Source: Otis tarda (taxonomy: Eukaryota > Chordata > Aves > Otidiformes > Otididae). Taken from it: 64,000 bases of DNA. The notes under the pieces are model-generated. The model was given only the letters and a program-made list of their open reading frames with translations, had not been told where the DNA came from and searched no databases. The position numbers and the translations under genes were made by a program. Location: contig CM048552.1 in NCBI GenBank assembly GCA_026413225.1, positions 170,055,053 to 170,119,052 on the forward strand, read 5' to 3'. Shown here in pieces: positions 1 through 13,765 of this stretch (positions within the stretch are counted from its first letter, which is position 1; each line of letters opens with the position of its first letter).

Positions 1-3000
1 CTTAGTTAGCTAGTTTTCTCATATGAGTATTTTTTCTTTGGATCTAAATAATGGACCAAAATCTAGATAAGTCTTCTCATCTTGAGCTCTTGAGTTTTGA
101 TGCTTCCTCTTCTATGCCTACTAGACAGTTGTCAGTAGAAGCCGTTTCGATATTTACTTTACCTCTGATATTTCTTTACCTCTGCTTTTGAGAAAAACAT
201 GGAATTTAGGTGACTCTGTGAAAGTATACATTATAAAGACGTGAAGTATAAAAAGAGATGTCTGAAGTTCCAGGATGAGCTCATCTCATTCAAATAATGC
301 TTGGACCATGAACTAGTAACCACATATGCTTCATACATCTAATATGACATGATATAACATTATATGATTTTCTATGATACAAGCTTCCAACTAATTCAGC
401 TGCATCAACAGATCTCTATAATAAAACAAAAAAAAATCAACAACACAGAAAAATTTAAGAATTAAGACCCTTAAATGAATATAGTCATTAATGAGCAAAG
501 TCTCTGTAAAATCAGCACTATATCTGGATGTTTTTTTTTTTTGTTGTTATTGTTTCAGATGCAGGATAAAAAACATCACCTCTTTGGGCAGAGGGATCAT
601 GATCCACTGGCTAGAGACTGATCATAGGAAAACACAAACATGAGAAATCTAAAACTAATTTCAGAGTAAGAAACAATAACTCCTGCTGGGAAAACAATAT
701 ATTTCTCCCTTAACAAAGTGAAATGGTCTTTAACGATTCCTTCTGATCAAGAAACCAAGGATGCATTTTGGTTTCCCCATAGTTCATTTACTTATTGGGT
801 AGATACATCTCTACTTGGTGTATGGGGTTGGTATTTTTTTTAATTTTTACAGTAACTGTGATCTCAAATTTTGATTCTGGATGGAACTCTTGGTCAAATT
901 ACAATGCCATGTGTTTCATAAATTGCATTTGTAGCTGTTAGCCTCAGCGGTTTGCCTCTCAGCAGTCGTGGAACAGTGTGTTTTTAAGAATGTAATAAAC
1001 ACCATCCGCACATACCAAACTCTAGATGATGTTTCCAGTAAAAGCATTTTTCAGAGCACTCTGGCTCAGTTACTGGGTTTTACTGGAGTGAAATGTACTT
1101 TTAGCTTCTTACTAATGCTTTCCCCTCTTGGCACGTAAGATACTAAGATATTTATAGTTACTCTTAACTTCAAATGTTATTTCACTGTGTTAAGAAAACA
1201 AATAAAGTCATCTATGTGTGTATATATTTTTTTCAGTCCTCAAGGTTTGTATAATTATAATTTCACTCTGCAAAAGCAGTGACTTTTATATTAAAAAAAA
1301 TCAGTTACTGAAAATAATACATAGGGCATCAGAAATGTATTGGTGGAGCTTCTTTCACCATATGTTTATGAACGCATTAAATCATGTAATATTATAATTT
1401 CTATATCACATAAAATGCAAGTTATAGGAGAAAGAGAGTAGTAAACACGGATCTGCCTTACAGAGCTGTTCTCTCTAATCAGCACATAACCACAAAGCTC
1501 TGTGAAGGTCCATCTGGCATTTTCAAAGGCATAATAATTTGTTTTCCTGCCCAGCTACAGATGATATTCTGATATGGCTGTTACTGTACTAGGATACTCC
1601 CTGATTTCACAACAATATACTCCAGCATTTAATCAGGTATTTGTTACACTTTGTGAACACCATGGTACCATGCAGAAAAAAAATGATTCAAACACATTAC
1701 TCCTCCATTTTAGCGAACTTATTCAAATATTTATAAACCCTCCACTATAAAGTATTCACTGAGCCTCTGGACCCAACCTCCATGAAAAACTGTGAGTATC
1801 CAGCCATAGCAATTGCCCCTATCTTCTGACTCCCCATCAGTTTACCAACCTTATCTGTTTTACAGGTTGGTTTTACCCTGGCCACTCCCTTTCTCATCCA
1901 GACTAAAGCAGCTGTGCTAAATGGAAGTTGGAGAGGGGCACACTTACCCACAAACTATCTTTTAGGGCCACTTTAACCTTTTGTCACCTTTAACTTCAGA
2001 TAATCCTACTTCAGTTATATGATACCCCAAGGCACTGGGAAAAGGAATTTACGTGCGACAGTATTGTCTCTAAAGGCCCAAGATATTGCCCTACTGACAT
2101 GTCAACATTGAAGTTTTGTATATGCTGCTACTTTCAAGTACACTTATTACACTTAACAAATAATATTTTTTTTGTTTATATGCTGCTTTTTAGTAAAAAA
2201 AAACTTTGACCAAACTTCTCCCTACCCCAAAAGCAAGTGTAAGAACTAATAAACTTTTGAAACCAGCTAATGTGAAGTGCATTGGTTAATTTATACAGTG
2301 ATAGTCACATCAAGTCTAGCAAAACTACCAGTGCAAAGTATCCTCTCTTCACAGCCATAATTTTTAAGTGGTAATTCTTGTACAACTGATCTTTTCCAAG
2401 AGCTAAACTCTCTGAAAAACTCAGCCAGATAAAAAAAAAATTAAAATGCCCCATTATGTTTTCAACTGATATTAGGGATCTGCATAAAAGAAGCTTCTCA
2501 GAGTTTCTACTCCTTTGCCTAGATTATAAAATAGGAGTGCTAGAAGACTCCCACAGAGAACAGACTGAAAAACAACACAAGACCTGGCACCACCGTGTTG
2601 CTGTGATCCCAGAGGAGAGGCAGGCAGAGAGCTGGGAGAGGAATACATACTTTAATTTTTCTAATGCATCTTTTCTTCTGTGAACATGCTATGTTATACC
2701 CCATGCAGTATTTAAAAGTTGAGTTATCTAATAGCCCCTTCAATGCTATTAAATGCTATGCTGTTAAAAGGAGGATGAAAATTTCACCCATAACAGTTAA
2801 TTAACTGGTGGCTAATGCATTAATCTCAAGTACATCAAAACTGCAGCCAGTGAAGTCACTAACTTGGTCTTTAAAAATTCTTGTGGGATTTTGCACTTAG
2901 AAGTGTACTGAGCGTAGCACAAGTGGCAGGTAGAGTGGTGTTGCTAAGGGTAGTCCCTTCTTTTTCAGAGCTGAGTGATCTGTAGACCACAGGCACTACA

Positions 3001-5549
3001 GACCTTATATTCTACAGACTGAGGTATTCCTCTTTATTGTGGCTCTGATAAGAGAAGAATAGAAGACCACTCACTTTTTATATGGTCTTTATTAATTGAT
3101 CTCAATAGGATTGTCCGTCTGTTTTCAACAACCAGTTTTGCTTGTGAACCTTCTTTTTTTGTTTTTACAACCATATTTATCATGACCTGTTATTGCAAAT
3201 GGTTTAAAATCTCTTGACATATGGATCTTACTGCTGAATGTAAGATACACTTCTCGACACACTTTAGCTTTTTGGTAAGTAATCTTTCTGTCATTACAGC
3301 TGGTAATGTGAAATCAGTTTGGGAACAGGAGTTGGTAAATGGCACTTTAAAGTGAATACTATGCTATGCTTTCGTTGCCAATATTGTCTCCATAATTTAA
3401 TCCATGTATTTATTCATGTATTTTCCTTCAGCACAAGATGGAAACATTTGCACTGTAAGCCATTTAATTTTTTTTTTAAATACATTATTTGTACAAGATT
3501 CCTTCCTCCTTTATGGACTTGCACTCCTTTTTTTGCTGGTGAATAACAGGTTCAACTGTATCCATGTCATCTTGCATTTGGTGGTCAGGAAAGACTGACA
3601 GAAAGTCTTTCTGAAACAAGACGGTTTGCCTCCCCAGCACAGGTACTTCCTGCCTTCTTGTTTGATCCATCAGTCACGGAGCTTAAACACAAAATTCTGT
3701 CAGAACTATAAGTTCATGTGCTGAGTTGGTAAAGTACATCTCAGATGAGAGTGTTTTAGTCATTTAGAAGCCACTTCCACCACCAGGAGCAGTATTTTTA
3801 TCTTAGTAAATCCCATTTACTGATGACACTACAAGTCACAGTGAAAAGTCCAGGCAGAGAAGTAAAACAAAATATCTCAACAGGGATTTAGTCTTACTGA
3901 CCTACACATAATCTGTATTTATGGTACTATGGTATGGTACCAAATTAACTTCTGTCACGGGAGGCACTCTTCATGCACTTCTCAGCTTGTTCAACCATTT
4001 TAATTACCTCAGATAGAGAAACGGAAGAGTCTTTCCTCCCTGCATAGCAAAAAAATCTTCTAAACACTCCAACTTTAGCACTTAAACATCAATTTAGTAT
4101 GAATTGATACTAGTGAATCTTGGTCTTCCACAAGCAGAAGACATCCCAAAATGAGATAATCCAACTCATATAAAGAATGGTGCATGTGTGCCCTCCCCCA
4201 TGCAGATAATGACCTTTATTCTGCCTGTCTAAATGCAAGCACTTAAGTTAGATGTCTAATCAGCCTAAACATTTTTTTTTTATAGACAAAGGAGAGGGGA
4301 GGTGTTCCCAGATAATGATATAATTTTTTTGTGAGTTGAATAGCCTCTACAGTAGCCCTGTGGGAATATGGGGCAACTGTGCTTCCACTTTGGCTGCCTC
4401 GAACTGCCTGAAATTAAATAGCGTGGATGCAGGTCTAATAACCTCCGGTGAGATGGGCTGAATCTTCCTTGTGAGCATCAATCTCCATACGGAACTTTCA
4501 AAAAGTTACAAAAGATTCAAGTAATACTTTTGGAGGTGACAAGACCAGGGTGGTTTTTTTGCTCTTCAACATCTGAAAAAGCGAAGTCCTATACTGTTCA
4601 GCTCACAGGCTTAAAAAGGAATGTAATACAGTACTTGGCTCACACTGTGTATTGAAAATTGCATCTCATACAGCAACTGAAGCATTCTCCTCTAGTACAC
4701 AATGCTCACATACTGTGGTTGCTAATCCCATAGAAAAACCTGTAAATCAGGAATCCTCTGACTGATCTAGCTAGCCAGTCTTGCACTAATGGCCCCTTCT
4801 CCCTGTTTCAGAACTGTAAATGTATTTAAATACATTAATAACTTTTGCTTGTCCATGTAATTAGCATTCCCTGAAATTAGCATTACCACTGCTGGGGGCA
4901 GGCAATCTGTTCATGAACGTTCACTTTTGCACAAAAGTTTGAGAGCCCCGGTTACCTCAATATGGGACCACAATGCCCATATTGGGACCCACATAGCCTG
5001 AGTGGGCTGAAGAGACCCTCTGTCTGCATTAGAGACCCCTACTGCTCTTTATAGCTCTGCTTTTTTAACTTTCTTTCCTATACTCTTAGTGTAGCAGATC
5101 AAATCCAGCTCTGTAGCCACTCTGAAGCCAGTGATGTTACTTCATGGATGAATTTGACCCTTTTTATGCTTTTCAAGAGCCTAAGTAACAGTAAATGCCA
5201 CATCTCTGCCACAGCTCGGATGCTGCTCAGAAGAGGGATGTACAATACATTTTGCCTTCTTCCTGCTCATAACGAGCAGTGTAGGTCATCTGCATCATTA
5301 ACATTTGCAGCTGGTGCATTTGCGTAGTCTGTATACACTTCTTGGAACTGCACAGACCTTCTCATTGTTTTCAGAACCTTGTTTTTTTTCTTAGCATTAT
5401 CATCATCCAAATGTATTTAAGGATGAAACTATTAGAAACACAATTGGTGAATTAATGTCATGAGGACTGCTGCTGGCAGCTCATCAATTTTTGATATGCC
5501 ACTCAGACAAATGAAACATAAGCCACCCAGAACAAGGGGACCTTTTGAC
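1..5549. other. Unique non-coding sequence, no gene seen
   Basis: AT-rich single-copy DNA. The longest open frames are under 80 codons, overlap each other on both strands and match no family I recognise. Only short A and T runs and a small inverted repeat (CAATATGGG at 4958 with CCCATATTG at 4976) stand out. No CR1 or LTR sequence was recognised. Confidence 0.6.
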
Positions 5550-6120
5550 ACTTCAAAGGAAACCCCTATGGGTGGTTTCCTCTTGAAGCTGCACTAAACT
5601 GGCTCAATCTCCTCAGCTGGAAGCTGCCAATGTCTCATTAACCCCTAAACAGGCCCTGCATGAGCTTTTCTTTTCAGCTATAATTATGCCATGCACTCCT
5701 GTTATGCTGTACTGAATTGCAACACTGTCACCAGCACATTATAAACATCCACCCTAATTGAAAAGCAGATTAGACTCGTGTTAATTAGCCAAAAAGCCCG
5801 CCCACTTGCATGCATTATGATTGCCTCTTAAATACTGAGGATGTTGAAATCCCTCAGAAAGACAAGGCAGACTTAATTGCAATAACCTGCAAATTAAGTT
5901 TAATTTACTTTAAATTTACCGGTTTAGCAGGCTCATTTGATGGTGTTAATGTTCTAGCAAATTAATTATCTGAATTAGTCATGCCTGGTGGAGTTTTGCA
6001 GCAGAATACATTGTACAGTGGCCTATTAATAACAGACAAACAGGATAGGATTAATGAGAAGATTATGCTAAAGTTCTTTTTTAAAAACAAGGATCTTGCA
6101 TGAATTCAAATATAATCACC
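5550..6120. promoter_or_regulatory. Candidate conserved non-coding element (enhancer-like)
   Basis: The block has the look of a deeply conserved developmental enhancer. It has no repeats, has balanced composition, and carries many homeodomain-type cores (TTAATTAG near 5780, AATTAATTATC near 5960, several TTAAT and AATTA cores). It also has a GCCCGCCCAC stretch of SP/KLF type near 5797 and an overlapping POU-like TTGCATGCATTATGATTG near 5807. No open frame of note crosses it. Known fact: such motif-dense, repeat-free blocks in vertebrate gene deserts are often conserved enhancers. Conservation here is inferred, not measured. Confidence 0.4.
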
Positions 6121-8934
6121 AAAGTGCAAATACAGGCACAGAATATAAACAAACTGAAATTTATTACACTCGATGGCATGCCATCTAGGAGAAACAGTAA
6201 AACATTACCCATGAAATATTTGATAGAAAGAGGCCTCTTCTATGCACTCAAGTAGATCACTTCTCACAGCAAACCATTTCCCATTATCTGGTATTTCTCT
6301 ATGAGACCTCAAATACGTAAGTGCTTTCGAGAGTACTTGTACTACAGAGAGCAAGTTGATAAATAAATTAGAAATAACATCTCATACGTTAATTCCATAG
6401 TCCACTTTGTGGCTTATGAGGCAGTGGAATTGCTTTTTTGTATTCCATTGCTAACCACTGTCTGCTCCAGTTTAAAAAGAAAAAGGGAAAAAGAAAAAAA
6501 AGGCCTCCACAGAGATATAGCTGTAAGTAAACTGTAAAAGCAGGATCCTCGCTTGCCTCTGCTCCCTATAAAAACACAACAACTTGAAAAAAATCTCTCC
6601 TAATAGCCTTTGGAATAGCTCTCAAAATAAAGATATAATTGGCCTTGTAAACAATGTCAAGGTACAATCATTCATCCTGCAGAACGTGTTGGCAGACACT
6701 GTGGGAGAAATGAAGTTAGCAGTGACAAATACCCTTTTAGCTGGTCTTGGTGGTGAAAGTTTAGTCTGCTTATGTGCTAAGTGTTGCCTCTTCCATTAGG
6801 ATCCACAGCCATCCCAAATATAATGAGGTATATTCAATTCAACTCGGTCTCCCTGTGGAGGGCAGGAAAAGCCTATGGGAGCACAAAAGATAATCCTTGA
6901 CGAGTGTGAACTGAATGTGATTGAATATAAAATTCTGGATTATTGATTGGAACCTGTACGTTAAAGCCACTATTCACTGAGAGAAGCTGCATCTTGCATT
7001 GGTTTCAAAGGGCTTTCAGGCTGTTGTTCAGTGCTCGGTGAAAAAACCCAAATTTACATCATTCTTGCATATACTGTAATGTGTGGAAAACAAAAATGTC
7101 ACCTCTTGAAAAGAAAGATTGAACGATGTGTTCCTTAAAAACGGATTATCTCATTAAAGAAGGAAAGGTTTGGTAAAAGCAAAAATATGCATAGTTGCTT
7201 TATGGGACATATTTTAATTTTTGAAGAAAAAATTCTAAAATAAAAAAATGGTTTCAATATGTTTTTTGTATTATACTGATATATCATGTAGACCCTTTCT
7301 GCTTTTCTTATGATTCCTGCCTCTCTCTCAGATAAAATTACAGTTTGAATCACTGAATGAAACTGGCACAAAAGCAACCATTATTAAAACTGGGCTGAAA
7401 ACCGAAAAGAAAGTAATTCTGCTTTAAAAGGCTTGTACATGAAGGGCTGAGATTACTTTAGTAAGAACCCGTAGGGAATAGGAACTACACCATGAAGGAA
7501 ATGGATTCCTGTGACACATAAACAAAAGGCAAATGACTAATATATTTACATATAACATGTGGTGTATTCATTGCACACCATGGTGACAGAATTGTTTATT
7601 TCATTTATAATTTATACAGCAAAACCTTATTATATGTGTAACTAATTTGCCAGATGATAATATGCAGTAGGAGATTAGGTTTCCATTATATTCTGTCATT
7701 AAGAACAAAAGATTTTCGTTTGTGGGTTAATTTTTTTTTCTTGGTTCTGATCCCACAGCACACACACCCTACACATGAGTATGTTTCTCTTAAATCGTGG
7801 TGCTGAGCTAAGTAGAAAGTAGCAAAGAGCTTCTAAAAAAAAACCCCTACAAAATCCCTCACACATGAATCCACTTTAAACATCCTTCACTTCTGGAATT
7901 TCTTATGATATCAGTAATGACAATACACAAAGAACCTCTCACAGGTGATGTGCATGCACCAAAAAAAAGAAATGTCAGAATAAATATAGGCTCCAGAAGA
8001 GCTTTGCTCTGTGAGGGAAAAAGAAAAAAAATCAAACATTTTACCAGAAGCAGCATTAGAATATGTGACTAGACAGTTCATCTCAGACTACAGGGAGCGG
8101 GTGGGTGGGTAGGCAGCGATGAGGGAATTATCTTGATGTATTTTCCACTGTGGCACACAAGACAGTGCAATTCTCTGAAAGGAATTGTTAGCACCAAGCC
8201 AGTAATTCCCCTCTGTGGTATTACAAAGTGTGTGTATTACAAAGCGAGGAGGAAGTGGGGGAGTAACCCACGAAGCGCTGGGTATGTTTCCAACACTAAA
8301 GCACATATGACCTTGAATTAATTCAAAAATGCTTGTCAAAATATGGATGCGGCATCAGAAGCACACATGCATGTGCATATGTTGAAGTTATTTCTTTGTT
8401 ACCCTTTGGAAAACAAAAATCTGGCAGATTTGTTAGGCTGTGTAGTTGCTTAACCCTTTGCTATTCTAATTTGTATTGCATAGTGAAATCAGCCTATTGG
8501 AGAAAAGGAGAGCTAAAGAGGAAAATGCGTTTAAACAGGGAATATTTTCCTGTTTAACTCAGAGCTGTCAAACACCTTTCAAAACAGTAGGTCACACCAC
8601 TTCACTCTAAAAACCTGTGTGAATGTTTGGTGGTTTCAAAAGAGTGTTCTAGTACAAGAACTTTATTTGGATGAAGTGACAATAGATGTTGCAGGTGTAC
8701 ATGAACACGGAACCCTTTTACTACCTAAATTAACGTGCTGCACACATATCTTCTCAGGGACACCCCATCAGTCATCAGATCTATAGTTTGTTGACCATGA
8801 GTGCTGACAAGAGTGAAAGTTCAGGGAGCAGGTGAGAAAGTGCACCTCAACACACAGACAATTAGCAGGTAATAAACACTGCCTGTTTTTGGAGCCAGTA
8901 TGAATAGTATGAGAATGCATCAACAGAGTCTGGG
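6121..8934. other. Unique non-coding sequence, no gene seen
   Basis: AT-rich single-copy DNA with no recognised gene or transposon. It contains a perfect 14-bp palindrome, GATGGCATGCCATC, at 6172-6185. The short frames near 8.1-8.5 kb overlap on both strands and match nothing known. Confidence 0.55.
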
Positions 8935-9590
8935 GTCCAACAAGCCGAGCAGAAGTTTTGCAGAGAAGGGCTGCAAAAAGGTGTCCTGGTGGACACCAAG
9001 TTGACCATGAACCAACACTATGCTTCCTGGGCTGCATTAAGAAAAGCACTGATAGCAGGTCAAGGGAGGTGCTCCTTCTGGTGAAGCTCAGCACTGGTGA
9101 AGGACATCTGGAAAGCTGGGTCTAGCTCTGGGCTCCCCAGTACAAGGGAGACATGGACACGCTGGAGCAAGTCCAGCAACGGGCCACAAAGGGACTGGAG
9201 CAACTCTCATACTTCGAGAGGCTGAGAGAGCCGGGACTGTTCAATCTGGAGAAAAGAAGGCTTCAGGGGGACCTGCTGATGAGGAATAAAGAAGATGGAG
9301 TCAGGCTTTTCCTAGTAATGCCCAGTGACAGGACGAGAGGTGATGGGCTCAAAGTGAAACAGAGGAACTTCCACTTAAACTTAAGAGAAGACTTTTTTTA
9401 CTGTGAGGGAGGTAAAACACTGGAGAAGATTGTCCAGGGAGGTTGTGGAGTCTCCGTTCCTCAAGATATTAAAAACCAAAATATGCTCCTGGGCAACCTC
9501 CTCTGGCTGTCCTTACTTGAGCGGGGGAAATGGACTGGATGATCATCAGAGGTCCCTTCTGTCCTCAGTGGTTCTGTGATCTTTTCTGTA
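8935..9590 (+). mobile_element. CR1 LINE fragment, 5'-truncated, old
   Basis: This is the 3' part of a CR1 non-LTR retrotransposon. The sequence follows the CR1 ORF2 end and 3' UTR in order: the stretch about a lost 'gtcctggtggacaccaagttgacc' unit near 8984, the 'gggctgcattaag' unit near 9027, the 'gggctccccagtacaag' unit near 9130, and the terminal 'ggtcccttctgtcc' and 'tggttctgtgat' ends near 9552-9580. An open frame at 9153-9542 resembles the CR1 C-terminal reading frame (ERLREPGLFNLEKRRLQGD, then SDRTRGDGLK), but indels throw its last third out of frame. Insertion is therefore old and inactive. The 5' limit is approximate. Confidence 0.9.
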
Positions 9591-12500
9591 CTGAGCTGCA
9601 AAAGAGGACAGTATCCCTGAATCCACAATTGCTCCAGAGCACTAGATTCTCATAGAGCAAAAACTGAAGAACATGCAGGGAAATTTGGTGATTGTCAAAG
9701 TAGAGCCAAAAAAAAAAAGGAATACACCAAAGAGATTGTGCTGGAAAAGCCAACAGGGAAGTATAAGAGTGTCAGGTTATGTGACATCGTCCTACGAAAA
9801 GTCCAAAAACCTTGGTAATCTCTGATTTTTATTGTTTTCTATCTTTTCATTGCCAGTATAGTTTAAAACCTGTGCTGGAAACCGTATAAAATAAGATAAC
9901 CCCAGGGAAAATCTAACTGGAGTAGGTGTTCTTCAAAACCTCTGGGGAAACATAGCTTTGGGACAAGCCAAAGAAAAGTACTAAATATACTTCCTTATCA
10001 AGTGTTATATTAATCTAATTTTACTATGTTAACTGCCATTGGAACTAAGCTGCTAGAAATGGAAGAGATGAATGAAAGAGATTTTGGACTAGGTTTTTTT
10101 CAAAGCACTCCCGCCACTTTCTGAAGGACCGAGGCTATTATCTTGATCACAGAAGTGTGCTAAAGTGGCAATATGACTGCTGGTTCCTAGCTGTCTTGGA
10201 TCTGAAGTGTAAGCCTGGAACAAACAGCAAGTGAGTTCAGATTTGCTCGCAAAAATTATGCAGGCACACCCTATACAGGAGCTGAGATTGGGCCCTTGTG
10301 AGACAGAACAGCAGTTGATATTCAGCAGTATCGAAGGATGGGGGGATCTTCGCTGAATTTTTGAGATTATTTTGCTCGTGTTCATGGATTAAAAACACTT
10401 GGGCATTCAAACTGTAGTCTCCAACTGCACTCAGCTGAGTAAGTCCCTCGTCGTGTTAAGGCTGCTTCACTACTGCGCAGCATATACAATTTCTAAACAA
10501 TTCCAGCACCTGATGTGAGTAAACTTCAACTAGGATATGATAGGATTATGCTGGACCGTTACTTCTACAGGACTTTATAAGGGCTGGGAAAGGTCTAAAA
10601 ATCTGCAAAAGACTACAGGCATACTTCTTTTGCCAAATAAATTGAATCTGTGTGATATTAAGAAAAGAAGGACTTGAGGGGTATTCACAACACATAAAAT
10701 CTTGTTTAGGGCACTAAACTAGCAGCCTAGATTTCCTGTTTGGGTAATGGAAAGAGCTAGGTTCTTCCAGGAGATGTTTCAGAGCACCTAATTATGACCA
10801 TATAGGTCAAACATGCCTTGAGCTAAACACCTAAAGGCAACATTAACATGCCATCCGGTATTTTAAATGGGACCATAAAAACTTCTCTAGGAAGCAACAT
10901 AAAACTATACATGTAATCAGTGAAATTTGAATATTTTCTCCATTGTTATCCTTTCTTTGTACTGTGTCAGAAGGCAAAGAAAACACAAGTTTTGACAAAA
11001 TCTATTTTCCAACATTTCAAGTAAACTGAATGGACAATAATTTCAGTGCTATATCACCAGAAGACTGACTCTTCCCTTCTTGCATTTGATTGCATAACAA
11101 AACCTTAGTAATATTAATGTTTTTGTGATTTCAAGGGCCTTCTTCACACTTATCTTCCATTGCCCTAGTCACCAGAGAAATGTATACTAGCAGTAAAGCC
11201 CCGTGAAAACTGTAGTCTACTCTGGAGCTACTGCATTTTAGCTAGAGTGATCAGGCTAACAACCACTTCAACTAAAAAGAGAACTGGGTCCAAAGTATGA
11301 CAAATAAATTGAAAAAAGACCAGAAAAAAAAACAACAGAAAAAAGCGTGAGGAACTGTAATGGACTACTTGAATTAAGTCCACATGGGAACAGATTCTTC
11401 CCACAAAATTATGCGGACCTAACTGATAAATCTGATTTAAGTAGACTTAGGCACCCGGTGTAGTCTTTAGAAAAGAGACAAAGGCAGAAAATCTACATAT
11501 CACTTAAGAGGGTAGTTTGATCTAAGTTGAATTGATCTCTGGAAGTGCTTATCTCTGTCCATGAATTTTGCATGGACCTTGGGCAACTGAGCTAGGCAAC
11601 AAATGTGATCTGAAATGAACTCAAATTTTGATTGTGTTTTCGCATGATAGCCAGGACTATACAATAGTTAACTACCCTACCCTCTGACAATCTTAGTTAT
11701 AATTTATAAATGTTAACTGCACCAAAAGCTTCTTCAGGTGGTAGGTAATCCTCCCAATAGAAGTCTCCGTCAGGATGTCTGGCACATAAATACAAGAAGT
11801 CCTCATGCATTTTTTATTTGTTTTTTTTAAACATCTGACTTAGAAGATAAATCTTGTAAATAAAGATGGCTGTAGAAAGATAGCATTTTGATATGTTGTC
11901 TAATGGACAATTAGAAGAAAGTGAGCCTACTCAGCCCCAAACCTGACCTTCACACTTAGTACCTCCTGTTTTCTGCTGATTCTTCTCCAGCTGATAATCT
12001 ACCCCATGCTATGAAGAACTTCAGTATCCCAATTCAACTGTCTGTCCAGGGACCCAGTGAGGTTTAGCTGCCACTATTCAACTGTCTCTTCCTTGCAGAT
12101 CCTTCAAGTGCTGCTCCAACCAATGTGATACTGAGCTACAAGCGGCAGTCTCTGAAGAATGAAACAGGAACACGAGCAACTTTCTCTAGGACAGCTGTGT
12201 GAACAAATCTTCCTTTTTATTTTTGCCAAAACTAATCCAGCTACAAACTTCCCAGAAAATCTTAAATCTCATTTTTCCACAATTGATTTTTTTTCCTTAA
12301 AAATCAGAATAACTCATGAAAATATGAATAAAGTTTTTTCACTGTAGTTTTGATTTGAGGTGGAGGGTTTTTTGCATTAGTGAAATTGATTGGGTTTTTT
12401 TGGTACTAGCTCCATAAGGATTTTGAGATCCCTTTATCCTACTACTGCTAAGCTCTTCTTGTCTTCTGTGTTTGTATGAAGTTTCTTTCCTACTTAATAC

Positions 12501-13544
12501 TAAAGGAAGAAAGATGATAGATATTAAAAGCACCCGTAAAGAGGTTGTAGTAAAAGGGCATAGAGAGTTAGTCAGTTATGCGGGCTTTTTGTTTCAGGAA
12601 AAAAAATAAACCACAAGAGCAGACAAGGAGAGGTAGCAGAAGATCTAAACAGAGATCTATGCCCTGGATTGGTGAACTGCTGTATCCCTCCCTACAGAAC
12701 ATCAAATGGAGGTCATTAGTAGGAACCAGAACAAAATGTTCCCCACAAAATTTTCCCTGCAGTAGAGATGAGGGCATTTTGCTGCAGACAGGCTTCTCTT
12801 TCCATGATCTTTGTGGTTCCCGCATGGAGTGAGTAGATTTCTGCAGTTAATTTGGGAGAACAGTCGCACTAGTGCGTGACCAGGAAAACAGGTCTTGAAG
12901 CTAATTACTGAGAGCACAGGCAGATACAAGCTACTTATTCACATGGGGAGAACTATCACCATTGATATAAAAGAGTTGGTTCTGAGTAGTTACATCACAA
13001 ACAACTGAAAGGCATTAAATGCTTGTTTTAACTGGTGGCCTGCCTGCCTCCTTTCTTCCCCTCCTTGTAATTTCCAGAGCTGTTCGTGTATGAATGCCAT
13101 TGCCAATGGTGTAATGGTATCATACCAATAAGGTTACTCAAGGAGAGTTAGGTATTTTCCTTCGCTGAGTGACTGAGCTCCTTAGCTGTGGTAGATCAGC
13201 AGAGCTCAGATGGCTTCAAAAGAACTCTGTTGCTTGAAATCAGTATATAATCTGTCTGTATAAAATCCAGTCTGTATTCGCTTAGCCTATGTTGGATATG
13301 CTTGAAACAAACTGTAAAAGTAATCACTTTTTCTGTCCATCCTCGTTGATTTAGAAAGGACTCAGTTTGTTAGGAATTTTAGTATTTTAATTGTAGCATG
13401 CATTCTTGTTGCATTAAATCTGTAGCCATGTAAAAACTGTCATACTCAATGAGACTTCCAGCCAAAAGAGAAGAACCTAAACCACAAAATATTCAGTGCT
13501 CAGAGGCAGCATCTTATTTTACTGGGTGCACATGGCAAGGTCTT
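9591..13544. other. Unique non-coding sequence, no gene seen
   Basis: AT-rich single-copy DNA. No coding exon or clear transposon was recognised. A stretch near 10,655-10,700 (…agaaaagaaggacttgaggggtat…) faintly recalls a very old LINE end but is too diverged to call. Confidence 0.55.
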
Positions 13545-13765
13545 TGTAGCAGGGGGGCTGCCCTCCATGAGGAGAGGCTGGGGCTGCCTGGTGCCATCCG
13601 GTGCCGGACACAGCTGGTTCCAGCCATCTCCAACTGACCCACTGCAGGGCACAGCTGAGTCCCTCTACCAAGATGCTGGTGGGGAAAATGTATTTTTTAA
13701 AGTGTAAAAAATGCCACACAGGCAGAGAAAGAAAGAAAAACGTGAGAAACAGTAGTGCAAACGGC
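13545..13765 (+). mobile_element. Avian ERV-type LTR, 5' (U3) part, interrupted by CR1
   Basis: The LTR starts with TGTAGCAGG at 13545 and runs through U3-like sequence to a TATA-like stretch (GTATTTTTTAAAG, about 13690-13702), where related avian LTRs have a GTATTTAAG box. Just after the TATA-like stretch the LTR is cut by the CR1 at about 13,766 and resumes at about 14,393. The two halves together give an LTR of about 0.88 kb. No internal retroviral genes are present, so it is a solo LTR or an isolated remnant. Frames crossing this region are not coding. Confidence 0.75.

Noticed and set aside
4958..4984. CAATATGGG/CCCATATTG inverted repeat as a possible SRF CArG box
   Set aside because: Only five A/T bases lie between CC and GG, not six, so it is not a CArG box; kept only as a small inverted repeat.
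10655..10710. Possible very old CR1/L2 fragment
   Set aside because: Only a short weak resemblance; cannot be separated from chance by eye.
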